The notes under the pieces were generated by a model. The model was not told the DNA's origin. It saw only the letters and a list, made by a program, of their open reading frames with translations, and did not search any database. From Haliclona indistincta (taxonomy: Eukaryota > Porifera > Demospongiae > Haplosclerida > Chalinidae), in the NCBI GenBank assembly GCA_964017065.1, contig OZ024787.1, positions 12,319,764 through 12,383,763 of the forward strand: a stretch of 64,000 nucleotides of DNA. Reading direction: 5' to 3'. Positions 22,016-32,138 of this stretch are shown one piece after another; within the stretch, counting starts at the first letter, position 1, and every line of letters begins with the position of its first letter. The translations under genes and the position numbers were made by a program.

Positions 22016-25000
22016 ATGGCGTTGCATAAGACCTGTCCCAAGTGTGAATCTATTAGCCATTGCAGAAAGTCACAGTGTCCAGAGTGTGGATATTTGTTTA
22101 GCAGCAAGAGGTGTAAGAAAGTTGAAATAAGAAACAGGAGAAGTAAGGAAACTGTGGAGACGTGTGAGTTACGCAAAGCTAATGATAGAGATAGGAAGGC
22201 TAACAAGAGAGCTAATGAGCCTGAATGTGATACTGAATTACGTAGAGCCAGTAATAGATTGTGCAAAGCTAACAAGAGAGCTAATGAGACTGAATGTGAT
22301 ACTGAATTACGTAGAGCCAGTAATAGATTGTGCAAAGCTAACAAAAGAACTAATGAGACTAAATGTGATACTGAATTACGTAGAGCCAGTAATAGATTGT
22401 GCAAAGCTAACAAGAGAGCTAATGAGACTGAATGTGATACTGAATTACGTAGAGCCAGTAATAGATTGTGCAAAGCTAACAAAAGAACTAATGAGACTGA
22501 ATGTGATACTGAATTACGTAGAGCCAGTAATAGATTGTGCAAAGCTAACAAGAGAGCTAATGAGACTGAATGTGATACTGAATTACGTAGAGCCAGTAAT
22601 AGATTGTGCAAAGCTAACAAAAGAACTAATGAGACTGAATGTGATACTGAATTACGTAGAGCTAGTAATAGATTGTGCAAAGCTAACAAGAGAGCTAATG
22701 AGACTGAATGTGATACTGAATTACGTAGAGCTAATGATAGATTGTGCAAAGCTAACAAGAGAGCTAATGAGACTGAATGTGATACTGAATTACGTAGAGC
22801 TAGTAATAGATTGTGCAAAGCTAACAAGAGAGCTAATGAGACTGAAAGTGATACTGAACAACGCAAAGAAAAAAATCGTTGTGTAAAAGCTATTGCCAGG
22901 TCTACAGTTAGGTCTGAATCAATTGATGTAGTCATCCATGAGTTTTTAGCAAAAGTTAAAATTGGTCCAGAATTTGTGTGTACATGTTGTCATAGGATGT
23001 TGTACAGGCATTCAGTTATTGGTTTCAATCCTATCAAGTACACTAAAGCCAGCCCAGAGTTGTTGAGGGAATTGTGTGAGCATATTTATGTTACTAGTGA
23101 AGGTAAACAGTGGGTGTGTAAGACATGTGATGGGGCTTTGTCTAGAGGTAACCTGCCAGTACAAGCTAAAGCTAATGGGATGGAACTAGATAATGAGCCT
23201 GCTGAGCTGTCACATTTGAATGCATTAGAGCAAAGATTGATATCATTGCGTGTACCCTTCATGAAGATGGTAGCACTGCCTAGTGGTAAACAGAGGTGTA
23301 TACATGGTCCTGCTGTTAATGTACCATCTAAGATAGACCGTGTGTGTACAATGTTACCAAGACTACCTTCTGAATGTGAGTTAGTGCCATTGAAACTGAA
23401 GCGTAATCTATTGTACAAAGGTCACTATTTGTATGACTATGTGTCCCCTCAGAAATTGATCAATGCATTGAAGTGGCTTAAAGCAAACAACACATTGTAT
23501 GCTGATGTAGACATTGCTGATGATTGGGTAGAGAGTGCTGCTGCTGATGATGAAGAGCTTGCTATGAGCATGTTAGAGCAGCCAGAGAGTATGGAACATG
23601 ATGACAATACTAGTATCGCTACAGTTAACGACCCACCTGTTGCTAGTAATAGTTCTATCAACCCTAGTGATCCAGTGTCATATTATACTAATGCATTGAA
23701 AGTGTTTGCTAGAAAGGAAGGATTTGAAATACATGATGTGCCTAGTGATGGTAATTGTTTGTTCAGTGCATGTGCTTACCAGCTTCAGTATCTAGGTCGT
23801 GATGTTGTTGATGCTAGTAGTCTGAGACAAGCTGTGTGCCAGTACTTGTCACGTTATGGTGATTTCTATAGTGACTTTGTGCATCAGTCAGTATCTAGCA
23901 GTGATGGGTATAATGCTGACAATGAACCACCTGATGAGGAAGATGCTTACATTGAGTCCATTACAGACCCTGTAGTACAGCAAGAGCTGCGCTATCAGAA
24001 GTATGTTAGAAAATTAAGTGAAGGTGCCTGGGGTGATAGTATTGCTATAGCAGCCATGTGTAACATGTTTAATGTGAACATTGTTGTGTACTGTGCTAAT
24101 AATGATGGTACCAGTATTGCTGTGAATACTCCTATTGGTGATGTATGTGAGCAGTCACTGAGCCTTGGGTTGATAATGCAATATCACTTTGTTGGTCTTG
24201 ATATTCTAGACAATACTGTTGCTAACGATACCCTCCCAGTATCCAATGATAATGAATGTGATGAGATTGATGATGAGACTATAGCAGCTGGTGATCAGCA
24301 CAGACTAGAGATTACTGGTGGTACTCATGCTAGTATGATGTCACTAGAGAACCCTGACCAGACAGTGAGCATTGCCCCAGCTGAAGGACAGAAACCATTG
24401 TTTATCATGTCAGATCCCAACTTTGAGCTTATGTGTAACCCTGATAAGTTTTGTTATGGTGAAGGTGGTTTTGGTAGTAAGCGAGAGAGAAAGATTACCT
24501 ATAGAAAGTATTTCAATGCACGTCTACAGGATATTGATGGTAGGTTTGCTAGAGACTTGGATTACCTATTTGTTGCTCAGTATATTGTTGAGTGTAAGCA
24601 AGTGCTTGATGATGGTAATAACTTTGCATGGAGACAGAAGCCTACCCAGCAGATTACAGCTTCTCAAGTGAAGGACAAATCATTTATGAGTGATAATGTG
24701 CGTACTGACAAAGCTTACAGGTTCCTGAAGAATGTTAGAGGTTCCCCACCATATTACCAGCGTACATTTTATGACTTGTTAGCAATGATAAGGCAGCTTG
24801 GTACTCCTACATGGTTTTTTACTCTGTCAGCGGCTGATATGAAGTGGCCTGATATGATACAGATCATTGCTAGACAGTATGGTGTTAATTACAGTGATGA
24901 GGATGTAGCAGCATTGTCATTTGATGAGAAGAGTAACTGGTTAAGACGCAACCCTGTGACAGCAGCTAGACACTTTCAATACAGGTTGAATAGTTTCTTC

Positions 25001-25597
25001 CAAGATGTACTAAAGTCTAAAGCCAAGCCTTTGGGTGAGATTGTTGATTATGCTATAAGAGTTGAGTTTCAGTCTAGAGGGTCACCACATGCTCATTGTG
25101 TGCTGTGGGTGAAAGATGCTCCCAAGTATGGTGTGGATAGTAATGAAGATGTGTGTGCATTCATTGATCAATATGTGTCATGTGCTATTCCAGCTGATGA
25201 TTGTAAATTGAAAGAGCTTTTGTTGATGGTCCAGCAGCATAGACATTCCTCATATTGCAAGAGAAACAAGCGCTGCAGGTTCAATTTCCCTCATCCTCCT
25301 AGCCCTAGTACAGTCATTGCTAGTCCATGTAGTGATGGTGAAGTGTATGATAAAGCTCAGAGTGTGTTGAGTAAAGTACGGCAAGTGCTGCCAGACTGTG
25401 ACCCTAATGCCACTATTGATGATGTACTGACCAGAGCTAGTGTTGATAGAGATGAGTATATTGAAGCACTACAGGTCACTAAGGGTGGTAATGTTGTGTT
25501 GTTGAAGCGTGAACCTAATGAGCAGAATGTTAATAACTACAATCCCTCTGTTATGCTAGCATGGCAAGCCAACATGGATATATACAGTATGTATTAG
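22016..25597 (+). CDS. Helentron protein, N-terminal half: zinc motifs, repeat region, OTU protease, Rep HUH
   Basis: The frame encodes 1193 residues. Near the N terminus a CPKC...CPECG cluster precedes nine copies of a 23-residue charged repeat (about residues 63-280). A second Cys cluster follows (CTCCHRML, VCKTC). At about residues 555-730 is an OTU cysteine-protease domain with SDGNC and a downstream QYHFVG His. At about 1020-1032 is RGSPHAHCVLW, the HUH motif of Helitron Rep endonuclease. The frame ends at NMDIYSMY, exactly where the catalytic tyrosine segment should follow; that segment is in the next frame. It would nick and rejoin DNA during rolling-circle transposition if the frame were continuous. 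Confidence 0.88.
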   Translation: MALHKTCPKCESISHCRKSQCPECGYLFSSKRCKKVEIRNRRSKETVETCELRKANDRDRKANKRANEPECDTELRRASNRLCKANKRANETECDTELRRASNRLCKANKRTNETKCDTELRRASNRLCKANKRANETECDTELRRASNRLCKANKRTNETECDTELRRASNRLCKANKRANETECDTELRRASNRLCKANKRTNETECDTELRRASNRLCKANKRANETECDTELRRANDRLCKANKRANETECDTELRRASNRLCKANKRANETESDTEQRKEKNRCVKAIARSTVRSESIDVVIHEFLAKVKIGPEFVCTCCHRMLYRHSVIGFNPIKYTKASPELLRELCEHIYVTSEGKQWVCKTCDGALSRGNLPVQAKANGMELDNEPAELSHLNALEQRLISLRVPFMKMVALPSGKQRCIHGPAVNVPSKIDRVCTMLPRLPSECELVPLKLKRNLLYKGHYLYDYVSPQKLINALKWLKANNTLYADVDIADDWVESAAADDEELAMSMLEQPESMEHDDNTSIATVNDPPVASNSSINPSDPVSYYTNALKVFARKEGFEIHDVPSDGNCLFSACAYQLQYLGRDVVDASSLRQAVCQYLSRYGDFYSDFVHQSVSSSDGYNADNEPPDEEDAYIESITDPVVQQELRYQKYVRKLSEGAWGDSIAIAAMCNMFNVNIVVYCANNDGTSIAVNTPIGDVCEQSLSLGLIMQYHFVGLDILDNTVANDTLPVSNDNECDEIDDETIAAGDQHRLEITGGTHASMMSLENPDQTVSIAPAEGQKPLFIMSDPNFELMCNPDKFCYGEGGFGSKRERKITYRKYFNARLQDIDGRFARDLDYLFVAQYIVECKQVLDDGNNFAWRQKPTQQITASQVKDKSFMSDNVRTDKAYRFLKNVRGSPPYYQRTFYDLLAMIRQLGTPTWFFTLSAADMKWPDMIQIIARQYGVNYSDEDVAALSFDEKSNWLRRNPVTAARHFQYRLNSFFQDVLKSKAKPLGEIVDYAIRVEFQSRGSPHAHCVLWVKDAPKYGVDSNEDVCAFIDQYVSCAIPADDCKLKELLLMVQQHRHSSYCKRNKRCRFNFPHPPSPSTVIASPCSDGEVYDKAQSVLSKVRQVLPDCDPNATIDDVLTRASVDRDEYIEALQVTKGGNVVLLKREPNEQNVNNYNPSVMLAWQANMDIYSMY
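22206..22850 (+). repeat. 69-bp tandem repeat inside the Rep reading frame
   Basis: Nine full units plus one partial unit of 69 bp encode 23 residues of the type RANETECDTELRRASNRLCK. RAN and RTN variants alternate, giving a 138-bp higher-order period. Arg/Lys/Glu-rich N-terminal repeats are common in Helitron proteins. The array also leaves long frames open in another plus frame and on the minus strand, which are by-products. Confidence 0.88.
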
Positions 25598-28500
25598 ATG
25601 CCTATGCTTGTGTGATGTATGTGGCTTCATACATAATGAAGACAGAGAAATCAATGGGTGTATTGCTAAAGCAGGTAGCAGCTGAAGTGAGAACAGATGA
25701 GCTTAGAACACAGCTGAGAAAGATTGGTTCAGCATTTCTAGACCACAGGGAGGTTAGTGCCCAGGAAGCTGTGTATAGGTTGCTGTCATTGCCTATGAAA
25801 CAGTTGAGTAGAGCTGTAGTGTTTGTTGATACTAATGTTAAGAAAGATAGAATTGCTGTTCTCAAGGGACGTGATGCAATAGATCAGCTGGATGGGGAAG
25901 ATAGTGATGTGTTTCAGAAGAGCTTAGTAGACAGATACATGCATAGACCACAGCAGCTGAAGGACATGTGTTTAGCTGAATTTGCTGCCTCATATTCCAC
26001 ATGTTACAATAAGAAAGATGATGAAGTGTATAATGATGAATTACCAGACACTGATAGTGAGAGTAGTACTAAGAAGATTACACTAACTGGTGGTTATGGT
26101 CTGATGAATGAGCGTAGAAGACAAGCTGTGATCAGGTTTAGGAAGTACAATAAAGATAGTGATGTTAGCAATTGGTATAGAGCAAAGCTGATGTTGTATT
26201 ACCCATGGTATGATGAAGAAGCTGATCTGCTGGGTGGTTGTGCTAGTTATGCTGAGCATTATGAGCAGGTTAGAGCTGTTGTGATAGAGAATGAGAACAA
26301 GTACACTAATGAGGATATAGAGAATGTTAATGTTGATGATGATAATAGACCTGAGCATGCCTGGTGTCAGATAGCCCCTAGTACTGAAGCTAGTAATGCA
26401 CAAGCAGCAGAACAAGGTGTTGAGACACTGACTGAACTAGCTGAACAAGATTTGATAGACAATGCTAACCTAGTGCAAGGTAGTACTACAGGTTCAGGTG
26501 GTTTGAGTGTTAGATATGAAGGTGCTGCTAATCCTGCTGTAATACCACCTGATGAGTATAGAGAGCTAATGAGAGGTCTGAATAGTAAGCAAAGAGCAAT
26601 GATCATGTACCATAGACACTGGTGTAAGCAAACAGTATTAGCTATGAAGAAAGGTGAACACATCAAGCCATATAGAGTGTTCTTGAGTGGTCCTGGTGGT
26701 GTGGGCAAGTCTCATGTGATTAGGTTGATACAGTCTGATACTATTAGGTTGATCAAGCAGTCTGGGTCAGTAGAGCCTGATGATGTACTGGTATTGCTAA
26801 CAGCTCCCACTGGTGTTGCAGCTTTTAATGTGAATGGTATGACACTACACTCAGCATTTCTATTGGGTAAAAGCAGATATGGTGGTTTTCAGCCTCTTAG
26901 CAGTGAGAAGGTGAACACATTGCGTAGCAAGCTATCTAAGCTAGTGTTGTTGATTATTGATGAAGTGAGTATGGTTGGTGCTGACATGTTACTAGAGGTA
27001 CACAAAAGATTACAACAGATTAAAGGAGTGCCTAATGATGTAATGTTTGGTGGAGTGAGTGTGCTTGCTGTGGGAGACTTGTATCAATTACCACCTGTTG
27101 CTCAACCCATGTTGTTCAGTACTGTTAGAGACAGTTATGCTCAGTTGTACAAGTCTGGTTCAATATGGCAAGATGAGTTTAAAATGTTAGAGCTTGATGA
27201 GATTATGAGGCAAAGAGGTGACAGTGCATTTGCTGAGTTGTTGTGTAGAGTGAGAACTGCTAGTTGTACCAGTGATGATATTGCTGTACTAGAGTCTAGA
27301 GTGGTATCCCCTGATAGCCCTGACTATCCTAGTGAAGCATTGCATGTGTACAAACTGAATGCTGATGTAGATGAGCATAACGATAGTATGTTGAAGAGAA
27401 TACCCAGTGCAGTCAGGAGGTATGCTGTGAAAGCTAGTGATGCTGTGACAGGTCAAACTAAGCATATTGATCTAGCCTCATTGTCTTCTAAAAGAACAGA
27501 AACTGGTGGTTTACACAGTGTATTGAATATTGCTGTTGGTGCCAGGGTGATGCTGACCACTAATGTGTCTGTGTCTGATGGTTTGGTTAATGGTGCCAGA
27601 GGGGAGGTGGTCCATATTGTCACCAATGATAACAATGATGTAACCACTGTGCTTGTGAAGTTTGACTGTGAGAAAGTTGGTCAGACAGCTCATCAAGCTA
27701 GTAGGTTTCGTACAATGTATCCCAATGCTGTACCTGTGAGCAAAGTTGAAGTTTCATTTCTAGCTAGAGGCAAGCGTGGTGCTGAGATTACAAGATTACA
27801 GTTCTCTCTAACACTATCATGGGCTACTACTATTCATAAAGTACAGGGATTGACACTAGATGCTATTGTTGTTAATATGATTGGTACTAGGTTCAATGCT
27901 GGGCAGATATATGTAGCACTGAGTAGAGTGAAGTCATTGAGTGGTTTACATATTGTTAATTTTAATGCTAAAGCCATTAGGAAGAGTGAATTGGTTGATG
28001 ATGAGATGACTAGATTGTGTGACAACTTGTTACAGACAATACCACCAATACAGTGTCTGCCATGTACAAGCCATGTTACTGTTGCATTGTTGAATGTTAG
28101 ATCAATTGTTTCAAAGTTACCAGACATAGAAGCAGATGCTGAGCTAATGAGTGTTAATGTGTTGTGTTTCTGTGAGACCTGGTTATCCCCAGCACAGCCA
28201 TCACCTGTTACTAGCACTGATCATGATGTGGTGTTGAGGTGTGATAGATCAATGAATGATCACAAGGGTGGAACTATGATATGTGTGCCTAATATCATGC
28301 AGCCTGATAATACTGTGGCCTTTGTGCATAATGGTATTGAAAGTCTTGTAACATGTTTGTCTATTGCTGACAAGAGACTACAAGTAGCAGTAGTATACAG
28401 GTCACCAAGTGTACCAATGAGACAGCTTGTTCAGCTTATGACTAGATTACTGCAGCATGTTAGTGCTACTGGTGTACCAACTGTTATCTTGGGTGATTTT

Positions 28501-28716
28501 AATGATGATGTTTTGCATAGTGATCATGTTTCTGAATTACAAGCATTAATGTTGTTGCATGGTTATGTACAGCTAGTGAATGAGCCTACTACTGACAGAG
28601 CTACCTCGATAGATCATGTGTACTTTACTAGCAACCAAGTGCAATTCAATGTCCGTGATGTGTACTATAGTGATCATGATGCTGTTTATTGTTCTATTCC
28701 TGTGTACTGTTTCTGA
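25561..28716 (+). CDS. Helentron protein, C-terminal half: Rep tyrosine segment, Pif1 helicase, EEP endonuclease
   Basis: The frame encodes 1051 residues, but the first ATG is fortuitous. Homology to Helitron Rep begins at about residue 8 (IQYVLDAYACVMYVASYIMK, carrying the active-site tyrosines). The helicase has Walker A GPGGVGKS (about residue 378), Walker B LLIIDEVSMVG, a GDLYQLPPV motif and a C-terminal ALSRVKSL. Residues 840-1051 form an endonuclease/exonuclease/phosphatase domain (LLNVRSI, CETWLS, ILGDFND, SIDHVYF, YSDHDAVY) of the CR1-retrotransposon type. The frame overlaps the upstream frame by 37 bp and differs by the 2-bp shift at about 25576-25585. Rep to helicase to EEP is normally a single protein. 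Confidence 0.88.
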   Translation: MASQHGYIQYVLDAYACVMYVASYIMKTEKSMGVLLKQVAAEVRTDELRTQLRKIGSAFLDHREVSAQEAVYRLLSLPMKQLSRAVVFVDTNVKKDRIAVLKGRDAIDQLDGEDSDVFQKSLVDRYMHRPQQLKDMCLAEFAASYSTCYNKKDDEVYNDELPDTDSESSTKKITLTGGYGLMNERRRQAVIRFRKYNKDSDVSNWYRAKLMLYYPWYDEEADLLGGCASYAEHYEQVRAVVIENENKYTNEDIENVNVDDDNRPEHAWCQIAPSTEASNAQAAEQGVETLTELAEQDLIDNANLVQGSTTGSGGLSVRYEGAANPAVIPPDEYRELMRGLNSKQRAMIMYHRHWCKQTVLAMKKGEHIKPYRVFLSGPGGVGKSHVIRLIQSDTIRLIKQSGSVEPDDVLVLLTAPTGVAAFNVNGMTLHSAFLLGKSRYGGFQPLSSEKVNTLRSKLSKLVLLIIDEVSMVGADMLLEVHKRLQQIKGVPNDVMFGGVSVLAVGDLYQLPPVAQPMLFSTVRDSYAQLYKSGSIWQDEFKMLELDEIMRQRGDSAFAELLCRVRTASCTSDDIAVLESRVVSPDSPDYPSEALHVYKLNADVDEHNDSMLKRIPSAVRRYAVKASDAVTGQTKHIDLASLSSKRTETGGLHSVLNIAVGARVMLTTNVSVSDGLVNGARGEVVHIVTNDNNDVTTVLVKFDCEKVGQTAHQASRFRTMYPNAVPVSKVEVSFLARGKRGAEITRLQFSLTLSWATTIHKVQGLTLDAIVVNMIGTRFNAGQIYVALSRVKSLSGLHIVNFNAKAIRKSELVDDEMTRLCDNLLQTIPPIQCLPCTSHVTVALLNVRSIVSKLPDIEADAELMSVNVLCFCETWLSPAQPSPVTSTDHDVVLRCDRSMNDHKGGTMICVPNIMQPDNTVAFVHNGIESLVTCLSIADKRLQVAVVYRSPSVPMRQLVQLMTRLLQHVSATGVPTVILGDFNDDVLHSDHVSELQALMLLHGYVQLVNEPTTDRATSIDHVYFTSNQVQFNVRDVYYSDHDAVYCSIPVYCF

Positions 28717-29601
28717 TTGTCATCTCACTTCGCTGACTAAGCAATGAACTGTGACTAATGTGCTATTCATATCAGCTTTTAAATCAACCAATTGGGAGTG
28801 CTAGTGATGAACATAATAGCTTATTAATAATAAGCTGTTGTTGCCACAATAGTGGATGTATTCTGAAGTATTCCCTTTATATTTCATTTTTACTTTCTGT
28901 AACAATTTACTTGTAAAAATTGGTTCTGGATTTTGTACTTGTTATTATAACTATGTTTTTGTAAATTCATTAGAGTCACACTGACTTTGATTTACACCGA
29001 CTTTCATTATTATACTCTCACTAAAATTTTAATGATCAAATAATTATAATTGAATTTGTTATGATCTGGTGGTCACCAAGAAACCAAGAATCAAAGTTAA
29101 CTTTTTGACCAGTGGCATTTTACGCGTGCATGCATGTACATTAAGAATAAAATATGCATATTATGCGTTTATCAGCTAGCTTACAGTTGTTTTATACTGA
29201 TACATGCTTGGATTTGTTTCGCTGTTCGGAACCACCAAGAATGTCTATAGTCAGCCAACGGGAACAGGTATTAGTTTCAAGGACGTGGCAAAGTCTATCA
29301 TCCATTTTCCGGATCCATGCATGGCCATATGAACACATGATGTCGCAAGTGCGCATGCTCACGCTAAGAATCACAACTGAATGTGACAACCGACCCAGCT
29401 AAAATTCCAGGCACGCCCAATAACTGAGTCTTGAACACTTTCATGTGACAAAGCGATTAGTTGTAACGGAACTATACTAAAATGCAGAGGATTCAACTTG
29501 ACAACATTTTGATATTAAAGTTTAGAACAGAGTGGGAAGAAAATCACAGTTGGTATATCACAGCGGGAATAACTACAAATTTTGAGCTATAGCAAGTTGA
29601 G
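28717..29601. other. Non-coding stretch inside Helentron H4
   Basis: This AT-rich sequence lies between the convergent EEP and RPA-like stop codons. It holds no convincing reading frame. It presumably supplies the 3' ends of both transcripts. Confidence 0.5.
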
Positions 29602-30729
29602 TCAGAGATGAACTTCTTGAACTACTTTCTTTTCAGAGATTTCAATGCTCACTGCAGGTGCAGTTAACAGTAACTCCTGTGTAACTTCATGTCTGGTTTC
29701 GCCTCCAATCCACTTGTGTAACAGGTTTTCACCGAAAACAAGTACCTGCATCATTTTCCTCTGAGACCCAGAATCATCATACATCACCAAAAGCTTAGCC
29801 GTTGTACTGTCAGTGCAAATGCTATACCGCTGCATCATACGGCAATTCGAGCAGCTGCCCAATAAGGAAGATACGGGCTCCACACGGGACTTGCATTTTA
29901 GACATAGTTTATAAGTCTCCAACTCAGGAACTCCTACAACAATACAGTTGTTCAAGGTAGTGCTGCAGCATTCTTCGGCAACACAGCTTGTGGTAGCAAC
30001 TATCCCAATATCATTAATGCTGTCTACATCTGTTCCTTCTCCTCTCGATAAGTACTTTGATGACTGATAAGACTTGACCACTAAATTTTTAAAACGATAA
30101 CTTCTTCCTTCTATCAGTGATGTTACATACTCCTCCCATAAGGTAAGCTTTGCGAAACCTGTCGAATCAGCCAATATCACATCCTGCTTCAACTTGTCAC
30201 CTATTGCTTCAGCATCTTTCACTTCCTTAACTTTAGCACTGACTGTGACTTTAACAAATACGTCGATGTCAGGCAAGCGATCCAGTTGTATTTCAGCCGC
30301 CTCAACCGTAGCATCGTGATCTTGTATCAAAGATGCTGCATTGATATCTCGACTGGACTCTTTGATTATACTTCTACTCCTCAGCATTAGATCATAAACG
30401 TCAGCATAGCGAGACTTTTTAATTTCACAGTTTTGTAGTTCGACGGGCACTTGTCTATCATGAAATTCAGAAAGTTTCCTCTGTTGCGAAGCATCGAAAC
30501 CAACAAGGCGAATTTTACTGGTATCATCGGCAAATTCACCATCAAAAAACAAACATTTTCGGCCTTTTTTCACCGGAGATATGGATACAACTGCGCCGTG
30601 CACGTTTGCACTTGAATTCGGGTTGTCAATATTCTCCAAACTCGCATAAGACCTTTTAGCCATGTCACACATGAGCAGTGAGAGCTGCACCTGAATTCGA
30701 GAGTTGCAACGGGTCGGCTGTTCGTCCAA
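29602..30729 (-). CDS. Antisense RPA-like single-stranded DNA-binding protein
   Basis: The frame encodes 375 residues; the start may instead be the internal MAKRSYASLENID. Its layout resembles the large RPA subunit: two OB-fold-like stretches (around VKKGRKCLFFDGEF...IRLVGFD and VILADSTGFAKLTLWEEYV...GRSYRFKNL) and a C-terminal zinc motif CLKCKS...GSCSNCRMMQRYSIC. Helitrons of plants and some animals carry RPA homologues, thought to coat single-stranded transposition intermediates. Here the gene is intronless and on the strand opposite Rep/helicase. Confidence 0.78.
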   Translation of the reverse strand: MDEQPTRCNSRIQVQLSLLMCDMAKRSYASLENIDNPNSSANVHGAVVSISPVKKGRKCLFFDGEFADDTSKIRLVGFDASQQRKLSEFHDRQVPVELQNCEIKKSRYADVYDLMLRSRSIIKESSRDINAASLIQDHDATVEAAEIQLDRLPDIDVFVKVTVSAKVKEVKDAEAIGDKLKQDVILADSTGFAKLTLWEEYVTSLIEGRSYRFKNLVVKSYQSSKYLSRGEGTDVDSINDIGIVATTSCVAEECCSTTLNNCIVVGVPELETYKLCLKCKSRVEPVSSLLGSCSNCRMMQRYSICTDSTTAKLLVMYDDSGSQRKMMQVLVFGENLLHKWIGGETRHEVTQELLLTAPAVSIEISEKKVVQEVHL

Positions 30730-30860
30730 AACTGTGTGAGCTCGGTGGTGCCCGGGGTAGATGATGACTGTCGTACTGGAACTGTACTCTCAGTGTCACG
30801 AAGTACTCTGTCGCAAAATCGCAATCAACAGACAACGGTAGCACACTGAGTAATGCGCGC

Positions 30861-30869
30861 TTATATAAG
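30861..30869 (-). promoter_or_regulatory. TATA-like box upstream of the RPA-like gene
   Basis: TTATATAAG lies in a GC-richer context, about 130 bp upstream of the first ATG of the antisense RPA-like gene. It is palindromic, so it gives no direction by itself; position favours the minus-strand gene. Confidence 0.35.
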
Positions 30870-31409
30870 CGTAAGCGATCCCAATAATTTTGTGGATGCG
30901 CATGCGCACTATCTGCATGCTCGTGCGCGTGCGCATTCTAAATTTATAATCGATCAAACTTGAGTGAGGACTGCTGGACAATTCCCAACTGCATTCTCAA
31001 CAAGTTCCCTCTTCCTCATGTTTCATGTTTAACTCGCTCAATTATACCTTCAAATAATTATTCCTCACAACACTATACTATCACACCGAGGCATCAGCAC
31101 CGCTTTGGTGCTTCATTGTGTATGTTTTTATAAGTTGTCAGCCACTAACATAGTGTTCAACTAGCAACAGCAGACTTTCATTACTGCTTGTGTATTTCAG
31201 TTCAGCGTATTTAGTCAGACAGGCATGTATGCATAACATTCCACCGAGGCATAAGCACCTTCGGTGCCTAGTTTAAACTGCATCATAGTGTACACTGAAT
31301 TGTTCCGTCTCCAGTGAATTTCCATCTCTGGCTATTGACTCAAAGGGAATCTCAGCTGTTCAACAGCAGTTATGTTCATCTTTCACAACATCAAATTGAC
31401 CACCTTATT

Positions 31410-32138
31410 ATGCCTCGGTGGGCGGAGCCACGAGGCATACAGTAGTCGTGTTGTCATTCAGTCATTCATTCATTCTGTCAGTCTGTCGCAACGATTTCTC
31501 GTAGCTCGCTAAAAATCAAGCGCTGAAACGTGCAACACAAGCTAAAGTCGACATTTGCTTGAAAATGAATTGTAAGGATTTTGGTTGTAAGGCTCTGTTC
31601 GTGAGTTACTGCGTCTCCTGGTTCGGTTTTGTAGCGCGCGCTGAAAGTTAAGCCCTGAAACTAGCAATGCAAGTAGAACACGGTATTATCTCACTTTCGA
31701 ACATGTGAAAACTTTATGCGAAGCTTAGTTCGTGAGTTATGGCACTATTTGTTCACCGTTGCTGGCGATCTGGACTTCTCCACTGGAGGCAAACTTGCTG
31801 TCCACAGTTGACTGCCTAGAAGCTGATAGGTTAGAATTTACTACAGGATAGCAGCGCAGGTCCAGAGAAATTATGTAAGCAAACTATGGAGCTATCTCGC
31901 TCGTTGTATGCGTGTAACTGCTGTGCTGTGCTCGAGCTGTGCTAAACACTGTAGACCCGCCCAGTTGAATTGTGGTTAGCACTGATTGGCTTCTGATTGC
32001 ATAACTAAAGCACTGCATTGTGATTGCTGTACAGAAATCCTGTATACATGCATTTGCAGTTGCTGTGTTTGAGGAATGGTGGATAGTTGTGTTTGTGGAT
32101 AATGAGTCATTCCACCGAGGCATCTGCACCTTAGGTGC
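31410..32138 (+). mobile_element. Non-autonomous Helentron copy H5
   Basis: This 729-bp copy has the 5' end ATGCCTCGGTGGGCGGAGCC, the 3' TTCCACCGAGGCATCTGC and the hairpin GCACCTTAGGTGC (32126-32138). It is colinear with H3. It is the last rolling-circle copy before the interior of the long-TIR shell resumes. Confidence 0.72.

Larger units (their letters stand above)
21102..31111 (+). mobile_element. Near-autonomous Helentron H4
   Basis: The 5' part (from about 21102) shares the family sequence CTGTCGCAACGATTTCTCG but lacks the terminal ATGCCTCGG motif, because it joins the 3' end of H3. A 3' hairpin with CACCGAGGCATCAGCACC lies at 31084-31111; a second candidate end lies at 31240-31267. The cargo is a leader exon with a 2A-type motif, a zinc/OTU/Rep reading frame, a Pif1 helicase plus endonuclease frame, and an antisense RPA-like gene. 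Rep, helicase and EEP endonuclease together are diagnostic of Helentrons. One 2-bp frameshift separates the two main frames. Confidence 0.82.

Noticed and set aside
21994..22935. Long minus-strand and second plus-frame open readings across the Helentron repeat
   Set aside because: They exist only because the 69-bp unit is stop-free in several frames. They have no domain, and the Rep frame explains the region.
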